Below are positions 41,575-49,622 of a stretch of 64,000 nucleotides of DNA, in pieces. The position numbers and the translations under genes were made by a program. The notes beneath the pieces were generated by a model. It had not been told where the DNA came from, did not search any database, and was given only the letters and a program-made list of their open reading frames with translations. The stretch lies in assembly GCA_017744365.1 (NCBI GenBank), contig JAGIBL010000008.1:1-64000 (forward strand). The letters run 5' to 3'. Source of the DNA: Nocardioidaceae bacterium (lineage in GTDB: Bacteria; Actinomycetota; Actinomycetes; Propionibacteriales; Nocardioidaceae). Numbering within the stretch: position 1 is the first letter of the stretch; every line of letters begins with the position of its first letter.

Positions 41575-43422
41575 ATGCTCGTTCGCCGCCTCCGCTCGTT
41601 CGCCGTCGCGGCCGCGCTGGTCGCGGTTCCCGCCGCGATCGCGCCCGCGGTCGCCTCCGCCCCCGTGCACGGGCGACCACCGGCGGCACCGGTCAAGCAC
41701 GCCACCTCGATCGGCTACGGCGGCGCGGTCTCCTCGGTCGACCCGGACGCGACCCGGATCGGCATCGACGTGCTCCGGCGCGGCGGCAACGCGGTCGATG
41801 CGGCGGTGGCGACGGCGGCTGCTCTCGGTGTCACCGAGCCCTACAGCAGTGGGATCGGCGGCGGTGGGTACTTCGTCCACTACGACGCACGCACCCGTCG
41901 GGTGGAGACCATCGACGGCCGGGAGACGGCACCGGCCACGATGCCGCACGACGCGTTCATCGACCCGGCCACCGGGTCGCCGTACCGGTTCACTCCGGAG
42001 CTGGTGACCAGTGGCGTCTCTGTGGGGACGCCGGGGACACTGGCCACCTGGCAGCGCGCGCTCGACCGCTGGGGCCATGGGGGCCTGGCGGACGCGCTCG
42101 CGCCGGCGACCCGGCTGGCCGCCCACGGGTTCGTGGTGGACCCGACGTTCCGGCAGCAGACGCTCGACAACAAGGCCCGGTTCGCGGCGTTCCCGGCCAC
42201 GGCCGCGCTCTTCCTGCCCGGAGGGGACGCGCCCGCGGTCGGCTCGGTCTTCCGAAACCCGGACCTGGCCCGGACCTACGCGCTGATTGCCGCCCGGGGT
42301 CCGCGCGCGTTCTACACCGGCCGGCTGGCCGCCGAGATCGCCGACAACGTGCAGCATCCGCGGACCTCGCCGGACACGACGCTGCCGGTGCCGCCGGGGT
42401 TCCTGAGCACCGGTGACCTGGCCGGCTACCGGACCGTGGACCGCGCGCCGACCCACGTCGGCTACCGGGGCTACGACGTCTACGGGATGGCGCCGTCCTC
42501 GAGCGGCGGCTCCACGGTGGGCGAGGCGCTGAACATCCTCGAGCGCTTCGACCTGGCCCGGGTACGAGCCGACTCCGGGGACGCGGGGGTGCTGCACCAC
42601 TACCTGGAGGCCTCCGCACTGGCCTTCGCCGACCGCGGCGCCTACGTCGGTGACCCGGCCTCCGTCGACGTGCCGCTGGGCACCCTGCTCAGCGACGAGT
42701 ACGCGGCCGGCCGGGCCTGCCGGCTCGACCCGGCGCACGCTGCCACCAAGCCGGTCCCACCCGGCGACGTGACCGCGCCTCCGAGTGCCTGCGCGAGCGC
42801 CGGCGGACGCGAGCGTGAGGACACCGAGAACGTCAGCACCACCAACCTGACCGTGGTCGACCGGTGGGGCAGCGTCGTGGAGTACACGCTCACCATCGAG
42901 CAGACCGGCGGCTCCGGCATGGTCGTGCCCGGGCGCGGGTTCCTGCTCAACAACGAGCTCACCGACTTCTCGACGGTCTACAGCGCCGGCGACCCGAACC
43001 GGATCGAGCCGGGCGAGCGGCCGCGCTCGTCGATGTCGCCGACGATCCTGCTGCGCGAGGGCCGGCCGTTCCTGGCGCTCGGATCGCCGGGCGGCTCGAC
43101 GATCATCACGACCGTGCTGCAGATGCTCGTGGACCGGATCGACCGAGGGATGAGTATCGAGGAGGCGATCGCCGATCCCCGGGCGGCCCAGCGCAACACC
43201 GCGAACGTGACCGCGGAGCCGGCGTTCATCGCCCGCTGGCAGGACGCGCTCGTGCCGTACGGTCACACGCTGGTGCCCTCGGGCGACGCGTTCACCAGTG
43301 CCGCCGAGATCGGTGCCGCCACCGCGGTCGAGATCGGCCGGCACGGGCGGCTCACCGCGGTCGCCGAGCCGGTCCGGCGCGGCGGTGGCTCGGCGGAGGT
43401 GGTGTGGCCGGTCCGGCGCTGA
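41575..43422 (+). CDS. ggt: Secreted gamma-glutamyltransferase
   Basis: A 615-residue exported proenzyme that cleaves gamma-glutamyl amides such as glutathione. Signal peptide about 1-28. The large subunit begins with GGNAVDAAVATAAALGVTEPYSSGIGGGGY. Autocleavage is expected before Thr422 in ENVSTTNLTVVD. The small subunit holds GGSGMVVPGRGFLLNNELTDF and the oxyanion/binding segment RPRSSMSPT. Asn replaces the His of the common TTH motif. CGGGAGG lies 4 bases before the ATG. In actinobacteria, where mycothiol replaces glutathione, the natural substrate may differ. Confidence 0.93.
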   Translation: MLVRRLRSFAVAAALVAVPAAIAPAVASAPVHGRPPAAPVKHATSIGYGGAVSSVDPDATRIGIDVLRRGGNAVDAAVATAAALGVTEPYSSGIGGGGYFVHYDARTRRVETIDGRETAPATMPHDAFIDPATGSPYRFTPELVTSGVSVGTPGTLATWQRALDRWGHGGLADALAPATRLAAHGFVVDPTFRQQTLDNKARFAAFPATAALFLPGGDAPAVGSVFRNPDLARTYALIAARGPRAFYTGRLAAEIADNVQHPRTSPDTTLPVPPGFLSTGDLAGYRTVDRAPTHVGYRGYDVYGMAPSSSGGSTVGEALNILERFDLARVRADSGDAGVLHHYLEASALAFADRGAYVGDPASVDVPLGTLLSDEYAAGRACRLDPAHAATKPVPPGDVTAPPSACASAGGREREDTENVSTTNLTVVDRWGSVVEYTLTIEQTGGSGMVVPGRGFLLNNELTDFSTVYSAGDPNRIEPGERPRSSMSPTILLREGRPFLALGSPGGSTIITTVLQMLVDRIDRGMSIEEAIADPRAAQRNTANVTAEPAFIARWQDALVPYGHTLVPSGDAFTSAAEIGAATAVEIGRHGRLTAVAEPVRRGGGSAEVVWPVRR

Positions 43423-43431
43423 CCCTGCTCC

Positions 43432-43437
43432 TAGACT
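43432..43437 (+). promoter_or_regulatory. Leaderless-type -10 element of dapF
   Basis: TAGACT ends 7 bases before the GTG at 43445. Confidence 0.55.
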
Positions 43438-43444
43438 TGCCCGC

Positions 43445-44287
43445 GTGGACTACGCCTTCCTCAAGGACTATGCCTTCGTCAAGGGGCATGGCACCGAGAA
43501 CGACTTCGTGCTGATCCCCGATGCCAACGGCCGGCACGAGCTGACCCCCGAGCAGGTGGCCCGGCTCTGCGACCGGCGGGCCGGCATCGGCGCCGACGGG
43601 GTGATCCGGGTGGTCCGCACCGACGCCACCGAGGACCCTGCCGCGGTCGCGGCCCGGGGCGAGGCGCGCTGGTTCATGGACTACCGCAACAGCGACGGCT
43701 CGGTCTCGGAGATGTGCGGCAACGGCATCCGGGTGCTCGGGCTCTACCTGGCCACGCATGCCGACGTGGACCCGCGGGACCCGCTGCGGATCGCCACCCG
43801 GGACGGGGTCAAGGAGCTGACTTTCGAAGGCGACGCGATCACCGTCGACATGGGCAGCCCGGAGGTCTTCGCGGAGACCAAGGTGGCGGTCGGCGACCGC
43901 TCCTGGCCGGCGACCAGGATCTCGATGGGCAACCCGCACGCGGTCGCCTTCGTCGACGACCTGGCCGACGCCGGCTCGCTGGCCGAGGAGCCCGAGTACG
44001 ACCGCAAGGTCTACCCCGAGGGCGTCAACGTCGAGTTCGTGGTGCGTCGCGGCGAGCGGCACGTGGCGATGCGGGTGCACGAGCGCGGTTCGGGGGAGAC
44101 CCGGTCCTGCGGCACCGGCGCCTGCGCGGTCATGGTGGCGACGGCGCTGGCCGACGAAGCCGAGCGCGGGACGTCGTACCGGGTGGACGTCCCGGGCGGC
44201 ACGCTGACCATCGTCTGGACCGAGGACGACCGGATCCTGATGACCGGCCCGGCCGTGCTCGTCGCCGAGGGGCTGACCGACCTCTAA
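43445..44287 (+). CDS. dapF: Diaminopimelate epimerase DapF
   Basis: A 280-residue PLP-independent epimerase converting LL- to meso-diaminopimelate for lysine and peptidoglycan. The catalytic cysteine pair is Cys91 (MCGNGIR) and Cys223 (SCGTGAC). N-terminal KGHGTENDFVLI is the family start. GTG 43445 is supported by the TAGACT element. The stop shares CTAA with the convergent thioesterase gene. Confidence 0.97.
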   Translation: MDYAFLKDYAFVKGHGTENDFVLIPDANGRHELTPEQVARLCDRRAGIGADGVIRVVRTDATEDPAAVAARGEARWFMDYRNSDGSVSEMCGNGIRVLGLYLATHADVDPRDPLRIATRDGVKELTFEGDAITVDMGSPEVFAETKVAVGDRSWPATRISMGNPHAVAFVDDLADAGSLAEEPEYDRKVYPEGVNVEFVVRRGERHVAMRVHERGSGETRSCGTGACAVMVATALADEAERGTSYRVDVPGGTLTIVWTEDDRILMTGPAVLVAEGLTDL

Positions 44288-44736
44288 GCGCCCAGGATCA
44301 GGCACGTGGTCGTGCCGTGGGCGAGCACCCGTCCCAGGGCGTCGACCAGCTTGGCCTCGGCGGTCGCCTGCTTGCGGCCCCGGTGGATGACCGTCCCGGT
44401 CGCGCGCACGAGCCCCATCCCGGGCTGCATCGCCCGCAGGTAGTGCACGTTGAGCTGGGCGGTGGTGTACCCGACCCCGGCCGGCAGGGTGGTGTGCACC
44501 GCGCAGCCCAGGCACGAGTCCAGGATGGTCGCGGCGATGCCGCCGTGCACCGAGCCGATCGGGTTCATCATCCGCTCGTCGGGCCGCATCTCGAAGACCG
44601 CGACGCCCTCGCTCACCTCCACCGGGTGCATCCCCAGCAGGGTCGCGATCGTCGGCGGCGGCAGCTCGCCCGCGCAGATCGCCTGCATCGTCTCCAGGCC
44701 GGTCATCGTGGCGAGCCTGTCGGGTGCCATCGTCAT
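44284..44736 (-). CDS. PaaI-like hotdog thioesterase
   Basis: A 150-residue thioesterase-superfamily protein. The active-site segment is MMNPIGSVHGGIAATILDSCLGCAVHTTLP, with the HGG turn typical of PaaI/YdiI acyl-CoA thioesterases, followed by YTTAQLNVHYLRAMQPG and HRGRKQATAEAKLVD. ATG 44736 overlaps the MFS stop (ATGA), so it is the second gene of that operon and under the same control. Confidence 0.87.
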   Translation of the reverse strand: MTMAPDRLATMTGLETMQAICAGELPPPTIATLLGMHPVEVSEGVAVFEMRPDERMMNPIGSVHGGIAATILDSCLGCAVHTTLPAGVGYTTAQLNVHYLRAMQPGMGLVRATGTVIHRGRKQATAEAKLVDALGRVLAHGTTTCLILGA

Positions 44737-46163
44737 GCTGCTTCTCCGATCGGGGTGGGTTCGTCGAGGACGGGAAGGGCCGAGACCGGCCGCCGGGGCA
44801 GGGCCAGCGAGGCCAGCGAGGTGAGCACCCCGCAGACCACCAGCAGCCACCAGACCCGCTGGAAGTGGCCGAGCACGTTCGCGGGGGTGACCGTGCCGAG
44901 CAGGGCCACGGTCAGCGCGACGCCGAAGGTGGCTCCGAACTGCCGGATCGCCTGGTTCACCGCGGAGCCGGCACCGAACTGGTCGGGCGGCAGGCCCTGC
45001 ACGGCGGCGCTGGTCAGGTGCGGGATCACCATCGCGACGCCGAGGCCGCCGAGCAGGGTGCCCGGGAGCAGGTGCGCGGCCCAGGAGGGCTCGGTGTCCA
45101 TCACGGCCAGCAGCCACAGGCTGCTCGCGGCGTACACGAGTCCGCCGGGGACCAGCAGCGAGCGCTGCCCGACCCGCCCGGCGAGCCGGCCGAAGTACGG
45201 CGCGAGCACCATCACCACGATCGGTCCGGGCATCATCACCAGCCCGGTCCTCACGATGCCGTAGCCCCACACCTGGGTCAGGAACAGCACCTGGGCGAAG
45301 AACATCGCGGTGAACCCGATCGTGAACGCCGCGGTGGCGATGTTGGCCCACCGGAACGACCGGGCGCCGAACAGGGACAGGTCGAGGGCGGGGTGCGGGT
45401 GGTCGAGGGTGCGCACGACGAACACGGTGAGCACGACCAGCCCGGCGGCGAGGACGCCCAGGGTGCGGGCCGATCCCCAGTGCCACTGGTCGCTCTGCAC
45501 GATGCCGAGCGCGAGCAGGCTGAGCGCACCCGCCAGCAGTGCGATGCCGAGCGGGTCCGGGAAGCGCGAGACCCGTGCCTCGCGCGACTCCGGCACCCGC
45601 CGCCAGGCCAGCGCGAACGCGACGAGGCCGACGGGCAGGTTGAGGAGGAAGACCGAGCGCCAGCCCCAGCCGTCCACGAGCAGACCGCCGACGGTCGGCC
45701 CGACGGCCGCGGCCAGGGCGGCGATGGCACCCCAGATCGCCACCGCGGCAGGCACCTTCTCGGCCGGGAAGACCGAGAGCACCACCGCCAGCGAGGCGGG
45801 CACCAGCGCGGCCGCCCCGAGCGCCTGGAGCACCCGGAACCCGACCAGCAGGGCCGGCGAGGTGGCCACCGCGCACAGCGCCGAGGCGAGCGTGAACGCG
45901 ACCAGCCCGACCAGGAAGGTGCGCTTGCGGCCGAACCGGTCGGCCAGCCGTCCGGCCGGGACCAGCGCGGCGGCCAGCGCGATCGTGTACGCCGACAGCG
46001 TCCAGGACATGGTGGCGAACGAGACGCCGGGGAAGGAGGCCCGGATGTCCTCGAAGGCGACGAAGAGGACCTGGGTGTCGAGGAACACCATGAACGCGGC
46101 GAGGCTGGCGATGCCGAGCACCGCCCACGGACCCGTCGTACGGGCCGGAGTCGCGGAAGTCAT
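44733..46163 (-). CDS. DHA2-family (EmrB/QacA-type) MFS efflux pump
   Basis: A 476-residue membrane protein with 14 predicted helices. Motif A is GRLADRFGRKRTFLVG (about 68-83) and motif C-like AAVGPTVGGLLVDGWGWRSVFLLNLPVG (about 137-164), as in proton-driven multidrug pumps. The promoter (TTGAGA, 18 bases, TAGGGT, 6 bases to the ATG) is overlapped by the inverted repeat at 46183-46203, suggesting control by the divergent HxlR regulator. Confidence 0.9.
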   Translation of the reverse strand: MTSATPARTTGPWAVLGIASLAAFMVFLDTQVLFVAFEDIRASFPGVSFATMSWTLSAYTIALAAALVPAGRLADRFGRKRTFLVGLVAFTLASALCAVATSPALLVGFRVLQALGAAALVPASLAVVLSVFPAEKVPAAVAIWGAIAALAAAVGPTVGGLLVDGWGWRSVFLLNLPVGLVAFALAWRRVPESREARVSRFPDPLGIALLAGALSLLALGIVQSDQWHWGSARTLGVLAAGLVVLTVFVVRTLDHPHPALDLSLFGARSFRWANIATAAFTIGFTAMFFAQVLFLTQVWGYGIVRTGLVMMPGPIVVMVLAPYFGRLAGRVGQRSLLVPGGLVYAASSLWLLAVMDTEPSWAAHLLPGTLLGGLGVAMVIPHLTSAAVQGLPPDQFGAGSAVNQAIRQFGATFGVALTVALLGTVTPANVLGHFQRVWWLLVVCGVLTSLASLALPRRPVSALPVLDEPTPIGEAA

Positions 46164-46169
46164 GGGGTG

Positions 46170-46199
46170 ACCCTAGGACTAGATGGTTTAAAATCTCAA
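46170..46199 (-). promoter_or_regulatory. Promoter of the MFS-thioesterase operon
   Basis: Minus strand: TTGAGA (46199-46194), 18-base spacer, TAGGGT (46175-46170), 6 bases to the ATG at 46163. It is the best -35/-10 pair among the leaderless-type promoters here. Confidence 0.65.
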
Positions 46200-46203
46200 C
46201 CAT
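46183..46203. promoter_or_regulatory. Inverted repeat, likely HxlR operator
   Basis: ATGGTT, 9 bases, AACCAT in an AT-rich island between the divergent MFS and HxlR genes. It covers the -35 and spacer of the MFS promoter. Confidence 0.55.
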
Positions 46204-46227
46204 ATAGATCAGAATCACAACCGGACG

Positions 46228-46233
46228 TAGGGT
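46228..46233 (+). promoter_or_regulatory. Leaderless-type -10 element of the HxlR gene
   Basis: TAGGGT ends 7 bases before the GTG at 46241. Confidence 0.5.
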
Positions 46234-46240
46234 GGGGGAC

Positions 46241-46900
46241 GTGACCGCCAGGACCAGGAAGAGCTACGAGCAGTACTGCGGCATCGCGGTGGCGCTCGAC
46301 CGGATCGGCGACCGCTGGACGCTGCTGATCCTGCGCGAGCTCAGCTTCGGGCCGCACCGGTTCACCGACCTGCGCTCCGCGCTGCCCGGGATCGCCTCCA
46401 ACCTGCTCACCGAGCGGCTGCGCGACCTCGAGGAGTACGAGCTGGTCGAGCAGCGCGAGCTGCCTGCGCCGGCCGCCCGGGTCGTCTACGCGCTCACCCC
46501 GCAGGGTCGCCGGATCATCCCGGTGCTGCGCGCGCTGGCCCGGTTCGGGCTGCCGATGATGGCCGACCCGGTCGACGGCGAGGTGAAGCCGCGGCACGCG
46601 ATCTTCGGCGGGTTCGGGGCGCTCTTCGAGCCGCTCGCCGCCCTCGACGTCGAGCTGCGGATCCGGTTCCTCCTCGACGGCGAGGAGCACTGGCTCGAGG
46701 TCAGCCACGGCCGCCTGGTCCGCCCGGACACCTCCGCGCAGCCGGACCTGACCATCGAGGGCACCGCCGCCGCGCTGGTGGAGCTCTGCCAGGGCGCCGA
46801 CGAGGCGAGCCTGGTGCCGCGGCTGCGGATCGCCGGCTCGGCTCAGGCCCGGCGTGACCTGGAGCAGGTGTTCCTCGCCACAGCGACCACCTTGGTCTGA
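46241..46900 (+). CDS. HxlR-family regulator with C-terminal SCP2-like domain
   Basis: A 219-residue protein. The winged helix covers about 5-105 (YCGIAVALDRIGDRWTLLILREL, FTDLRSALPGIASNLLTERLRDLEEYELV). The C-terminal half (about 115-215) has the pattern of a sterol-carrier-like lipid-binding domain (LRIRFLLDGEEHWLEVSHG, DLTIEGTAAALVEL), which could be the sensor. GTG 46241 fits the TAGGGT element; GTG 46232 is an alternative. Divergent from the MFS-thioesterase operon and probably its repressor. Confidence 0.87.
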   Translation: MTARTRKSYEQYCGIAVALDRIGDRWTLLILRELSFGPHRFTDLRSALPGIASNLLTERLRDLEEYELVEQRELPAPAARVVYALTPQGRRIIPVLRALARFGLPMMADPVDGEVKPRHAIFGGFGALFEPLAALDVELRIRFLLDGEEHWLEVSHGRLVRPDTSAQPDLTIEGTAAALVELCQGADEASLVPRLRIAGSAQARRDLEQVFLATATTLV

Positions 46901-46910
46901 CTCGCATCTC

Positions 46911-46916
46911 TAGGAT
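46911..46916 (+). promoter_or_regulatory. Leaderless-type -10 element of the SDR gene
   Basis: TAGGAT ends 7 bases before the ATG at 46924. Confidence 0.5.
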
Positions 46917-46923
46917 GCGCCGC

Positions 46924-47700
46924 ATGGACATCAACGGAGCCAGTGCAATCGTCACCGGCGGCGCCTCGGGGATCGGCGCCGCCTGTGCCCGTCAGCTCGC
47001 CGCCCAGGGAGCCAAGGTCGTGGTCGCGGACCTCAACGCCGAGAAGGGCGAGGCCCTCGCGCAGGAGATCGGCGGGGCGTTCGTCAGCGTCGACGTGACC
47101 CAGACCGAGCAGATCCAGGCCGCCGTCGAGAAGGCCGTCGAGCTCGGCCCGCTCTGGGCCCTGGTCAACTCCGCCGGCATCGGCTGGGCGCAGCGGACGA
47201 TCGGCAAGGACGGCGAGTTCGGCTCGGCCCACGACATCGACGCGTTCAAGAAGGTCATCGCGATCAACCTGATCGGCACCTTCGACGCGATCCGCCTCGC
47301 CGCCACCGCGATGAGCCGGAACACCCCCGACGCCGACGGTCAGCGCGGCGCGATCGTGAACATGGCGAGCGTGGCCGCCTTCGACGGCCAGATCGGCCAG
47401 GCGTCGTACTCGGCGTCCAAGGGTGGCGTGGTCGGCCTGACGCTGCCGGTGGCGCGCGACCTGTCCGCCTCGGGCATCCGCGTCAACACCGTCGCCCCGG
47501 GCCTGATCGACACCCCGATCTACGGTGAGGGCGAGGCCTCCGAGCAGTTCAAGGCGCACCTGGGCCAGAGCGTGCTGTTCCCCAAGCGCCTCGGCGTCGC
47601 CGACGAGCTCGCCTCGATGGTCGTCGAGTGCGTCACCAACTCCTACATGAACGCCGAGACCATCCGCGTCGACGGCGGCATCCGGATGCCTCCCAAGTAA
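46924..47700 (+). CDS. Short-chain dehydrogenase, 3-hydroxyacyl-CoA dehydrogenase type II-like
   Basis: A 258-residue NAD(P)-dependent oxidoreductase. Cofactor loop TGGASGIG at 11-18, acidic Asp36 (VVVADLN) favouring NAD, catalytic Ser149, Tyr162 and Lys166 (YSASK). The long insert DGEFGSAHDIDAFKKVIAINLIGTF and the ending RVDGGIRMPPK resemble type II 3-hydroxyacyl-CoA dehydrogenases (HSD17B10-like). A role in fatty-acid or branched-chain amino-acid breakdown is likely but not proved. Confidence 0.9.
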   Translation: MDINGASAIVTGGASGIGAACARQLAAQGAKVVVADLNAEKGEALAQEIGGAFVSVDVTQTEQIQAAVEKAVELGPLWALVNSAGIGWAQRTIGKDGEFGSAHDIDAFKKVIAINLIGTFDAIRLAATAMSRNTPDADGQRGAIVNMASVAAFDGQIGQASYSASKGGVVGLTLPVARDLSASGIRVNTVAPGLIDTPIYGEGEASEQFKAHLGQSVLFPKRLGVADELASMVVECVTNSYMNAETIRVDGGIRMPPK

Positions 47701-47724
47701 GGCCCTCCAGGAGCTCGAAAGCCT

Positions 47725-47769
47725 GAACGCCCGGCCACCTCGCTGCGTAAGGAGGCTGGCCGGGCGTTC
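47725..47769. terminator. Terminator after the SDR gene
   Basis: Perfect 13-bp stem GAACGCCCGGCCA / TGGCCGGGCGTTC, extended inward by CCTC/GAGG with a one-base bulge. It lies 24 bases after the stop, between convergent genes. Confidence 0.85.
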
Positions 47770-47790
47770 TCGCTCCAGGCTGGGAGCCGG

Positions 47791-48018
47791 CTACCCGTTC
47801 GCGGCCGACTGCTCCGGCGGCGCGTCCGGGCCCGGGTCGGGGGAGTCGGTGCTCTTCGCGCCGGTCGTGAACGGCTCGTTCTGGCCCTCGACGGGGCCGA
47901 CCCGCTCGCTGCTGACGCCCATGTCCCCGGCCAGGCCGCTGTGCTCGCCGACGTTGGGCTCGGAGTCCATCACGTCGCGGGGCTCCGCTGCGCTGCGGTC
48001 ATGAGACTGGTCGGTCAC
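47791..48018 (-). CDS. Small disordered acidic protein
   Basis: A 75-residue protein rich in Ser, Asp, Glu, Gly and Pro (VTDQSHDRSAAEPRDV at the start, SPDPGPDAPPEQSAANG at the end) without a hydrophobic core. Start uncertain: GTG 48018 gives the compact form; ATG 48051 and ATG 48084 are upstream and would run into the hflX promoter. Function unknown. Confidence 0.45.
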   Translation of the reverse strand: MTDQSHDRSAAEPRDVMDSEPNVGEHSGLAGDMGVSSERVGPVEGQNEPFTTGAKSTDSPDPGPDAPPEQSAANG

Positions 48019-48088
48019 GTTCCGCGCGGTACCCCGCCCTCGCGGGATCATGCGCGGTCCGGGTGGCGAATCCGGTTGCGGCACGGCC

Positions 48089-48094
48089 TACCCT
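48089..48094 (+). promoter_or_regulatory. Leaderless-type -10 element of hflX
   Basis: TACCCT ends 9 bases before the ATG at 48104. Confidence 0.4.
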
Positions 48095-48103
48095 GGAACC
48101 CGT

Positions 48104-49612
48104 ATGACGAACGCACCTGAACCTTTCGACACCGAGTTCTCCCTGGGGGCTGAGCTCGAGGAGACCGCCGGCTGGGACGAGGACGAGACGCCCCCGGCGT
48201 ACGACGACCAGGACCCGGAAGAGACCACCGGTGACCTGGACCTGGCCGCGCGGCACGCGCTGCGCCGGGTCGTCGGCCTGTCCACCGAGCTCGAGGACAT
48301 CACCGAGGTCGAGTACCGCCAGCTCCGCCTGGAGCGGGTCGTGCTCGTCGGGGTCTGGACCGAGGGCACCGTCGAGGACGCCGAGAACTCGATGGCCGAG
48401 CTGGCCCTGCTCGCCGAGACCGCCGGCTCCCAGGTGCTCGACAACGTCTACCAGCGCCGCGACAAGCCGGACCCGGCCACCTACATTGGCCGCGGCAAGG
48501 TCGACGCGGTCCGCGAGATCGTGCAGGCCAACGGCGCCGACACGGTCATCATGGACGGCGAGCTCGCCCCCAGCCAGCTGCGCAACCTCGAGGACAAGAT
48601 CAAGGTCAAGGTCGTCGACCGGACCGCGCTGATCCTCGACATCTTCGCCCAGCACGCGAAGTCCAAGGAGGGCCAGGCGCAGGTCGAGCTGGCCCAGCTC
48701 AGCTACATGAAGCAGCGGCTGCGCGGCTGGGGCGGCAACCTGTCCCGGCAGGCCGGTGGCCGGGTCGCCGGCGGCGAGGGCATCGGTGGCCGTGGTCCAG
48801 GTGAGACCAAGATCGAGACCGACCGCCGCCGGATCAACAACAAGATCGCGAAGCTGCGCCGCGACCTCGCGCACATGAAGACCACCCGGGACACCAAGCG
48901 CGGTGAGCGCCGGCGCAACGCGGTCCCGAGCGTAGCCATCGCCGGCTACACCAACGCGGGCAAGTCCTCCCTGCTCAACCGGCTCACCAACGCGGGCGTG
49001 CTCGTCGAGGACGCGCTGTTCGCCACCCTGGACCCGACCACTCGTCGTACGACGACCAGCGACGGCCGGGTCTACACCATGAGCGACACCGTCGGCTTCG
49101 TCCGGCACCTGCCGCACCAGCTGGTCGAGGCCTTCCGCAGCACCCTGGAGGAGGTCGCCGACGCCGACCTGATCCTGCACGTGGTCGACGGGTCGCACCC
49201 GGACCCGGAGGGTCAGCTGGCCGCGGTGCGCGAGGTCTTCGCCGAGATCGGCGCCCAGCACGTGCCCGAGCTGGTGGTCATCAACAAGTCCGATGCCGCC
49301 GACCCGCTCACGATCGCGCGGCTGCGCCAGCGTGAGCCGCACTCGGTGGTCTGCTCGGCGAAGACCGGCGAGGGCATCCCCGACGTGCTCGCCGCGGTCG
49401 AGGCGGACCTGCCGCGGCCCGACATCGAGGTGCACGTGCTGCTCCCGTACAGCCGCGGCGACCTGGTCAGCCGGATCCACGACTCCGGCGAGGTCATCGC
49501 GACCGAGCACACCGGTGACGGCACTGTCGTGCACGCGCGGGTGAGCGAGGCACTGGCCGCCGAGCTGGAGCCCTATGCCGAATCTCCGGAGAGCGAGCCC
49601 GCGACTCGCTAG
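48104..49612 (+). CDS. hflX: Ribosome-associated GTPase HflX
   Basis: A 502-residue GTPase that splits or rescues stalled ribosomes. The N-terminal 45 residues are an acidic extension. The HflX-specific domain follows (YIGRGKVDAVREI, DRTALILDIFAQHAKSKEGQ, then the glycine-rich GEGIGGRGPGETKIETDRR). G1 GYTNAGKS at 281-288, G3 DTVGF, G4 NKSD, G5 SAKTG, as usual. In mycobacteria HflX contributes to hypoxia and macrolide responses. Confidence 0.96.
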   Translation: MTNAPEPFDTEFSLGAELEETAGWDEDETPPAYDDQDPEETTGDLDLAARHALRRVVGLSTELEDITEVEYRQLRLERVVLVGVWTEGTVEDAENSMAELALLAETAGSQVLDNVYQRRDKPDPATYIGRGKVDAVREIVQANGADTVIMDGELAPSQLRNLEDKIKVKVVDRTALILDIFAQHAKSKEGQAQVELAQLSYMKQRLRGWGGNLSRQAGGRVAGGEGIGGRGPGETKIETDRRRINNKIAKLRRDLAHMKTTRDTKRGERRRNAVPSVAIAGYTNAGKSSLLNRLTNAGVLVEDALFATLDPTTRRTTTSDGRVYTMSDTVGFVRHLPHQLVEAFRSTLEEVADADLILHVVDGSHPDPEGQLAAVREVFAEIGAQHVPELVVINKSDAADPLTIARLRQREPHSVVCSAKTGEGIPDVLAAVEADLPRPDIEVHVLLPYSRGDLVSRIHDSGEVIATEHTGDGTVVHARVSEALAAELEPYAESPESEPATR

Positions 49613-49615
49613 CCT
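49610..49615 (+). promoter_or_regulatory. Leaderless-type -10 element of the DUF2207 gene
   Basis: TAGCCT overlaps the hflX stop codon and ends 7 bases before the ATG at 49623. Confidence 0.5.
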
Positions 49616-49622
49616 CACGGGC

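Noticed and set aside
40885-43344. Minus-strand open frame opposite the DHFR-like and gamma-glutamyltransferase genes
   Set aside because: Antisense to a full-length gamma-glutamyltransferase with signal peptide and catalytic Thr; no domain in the shadow frame.
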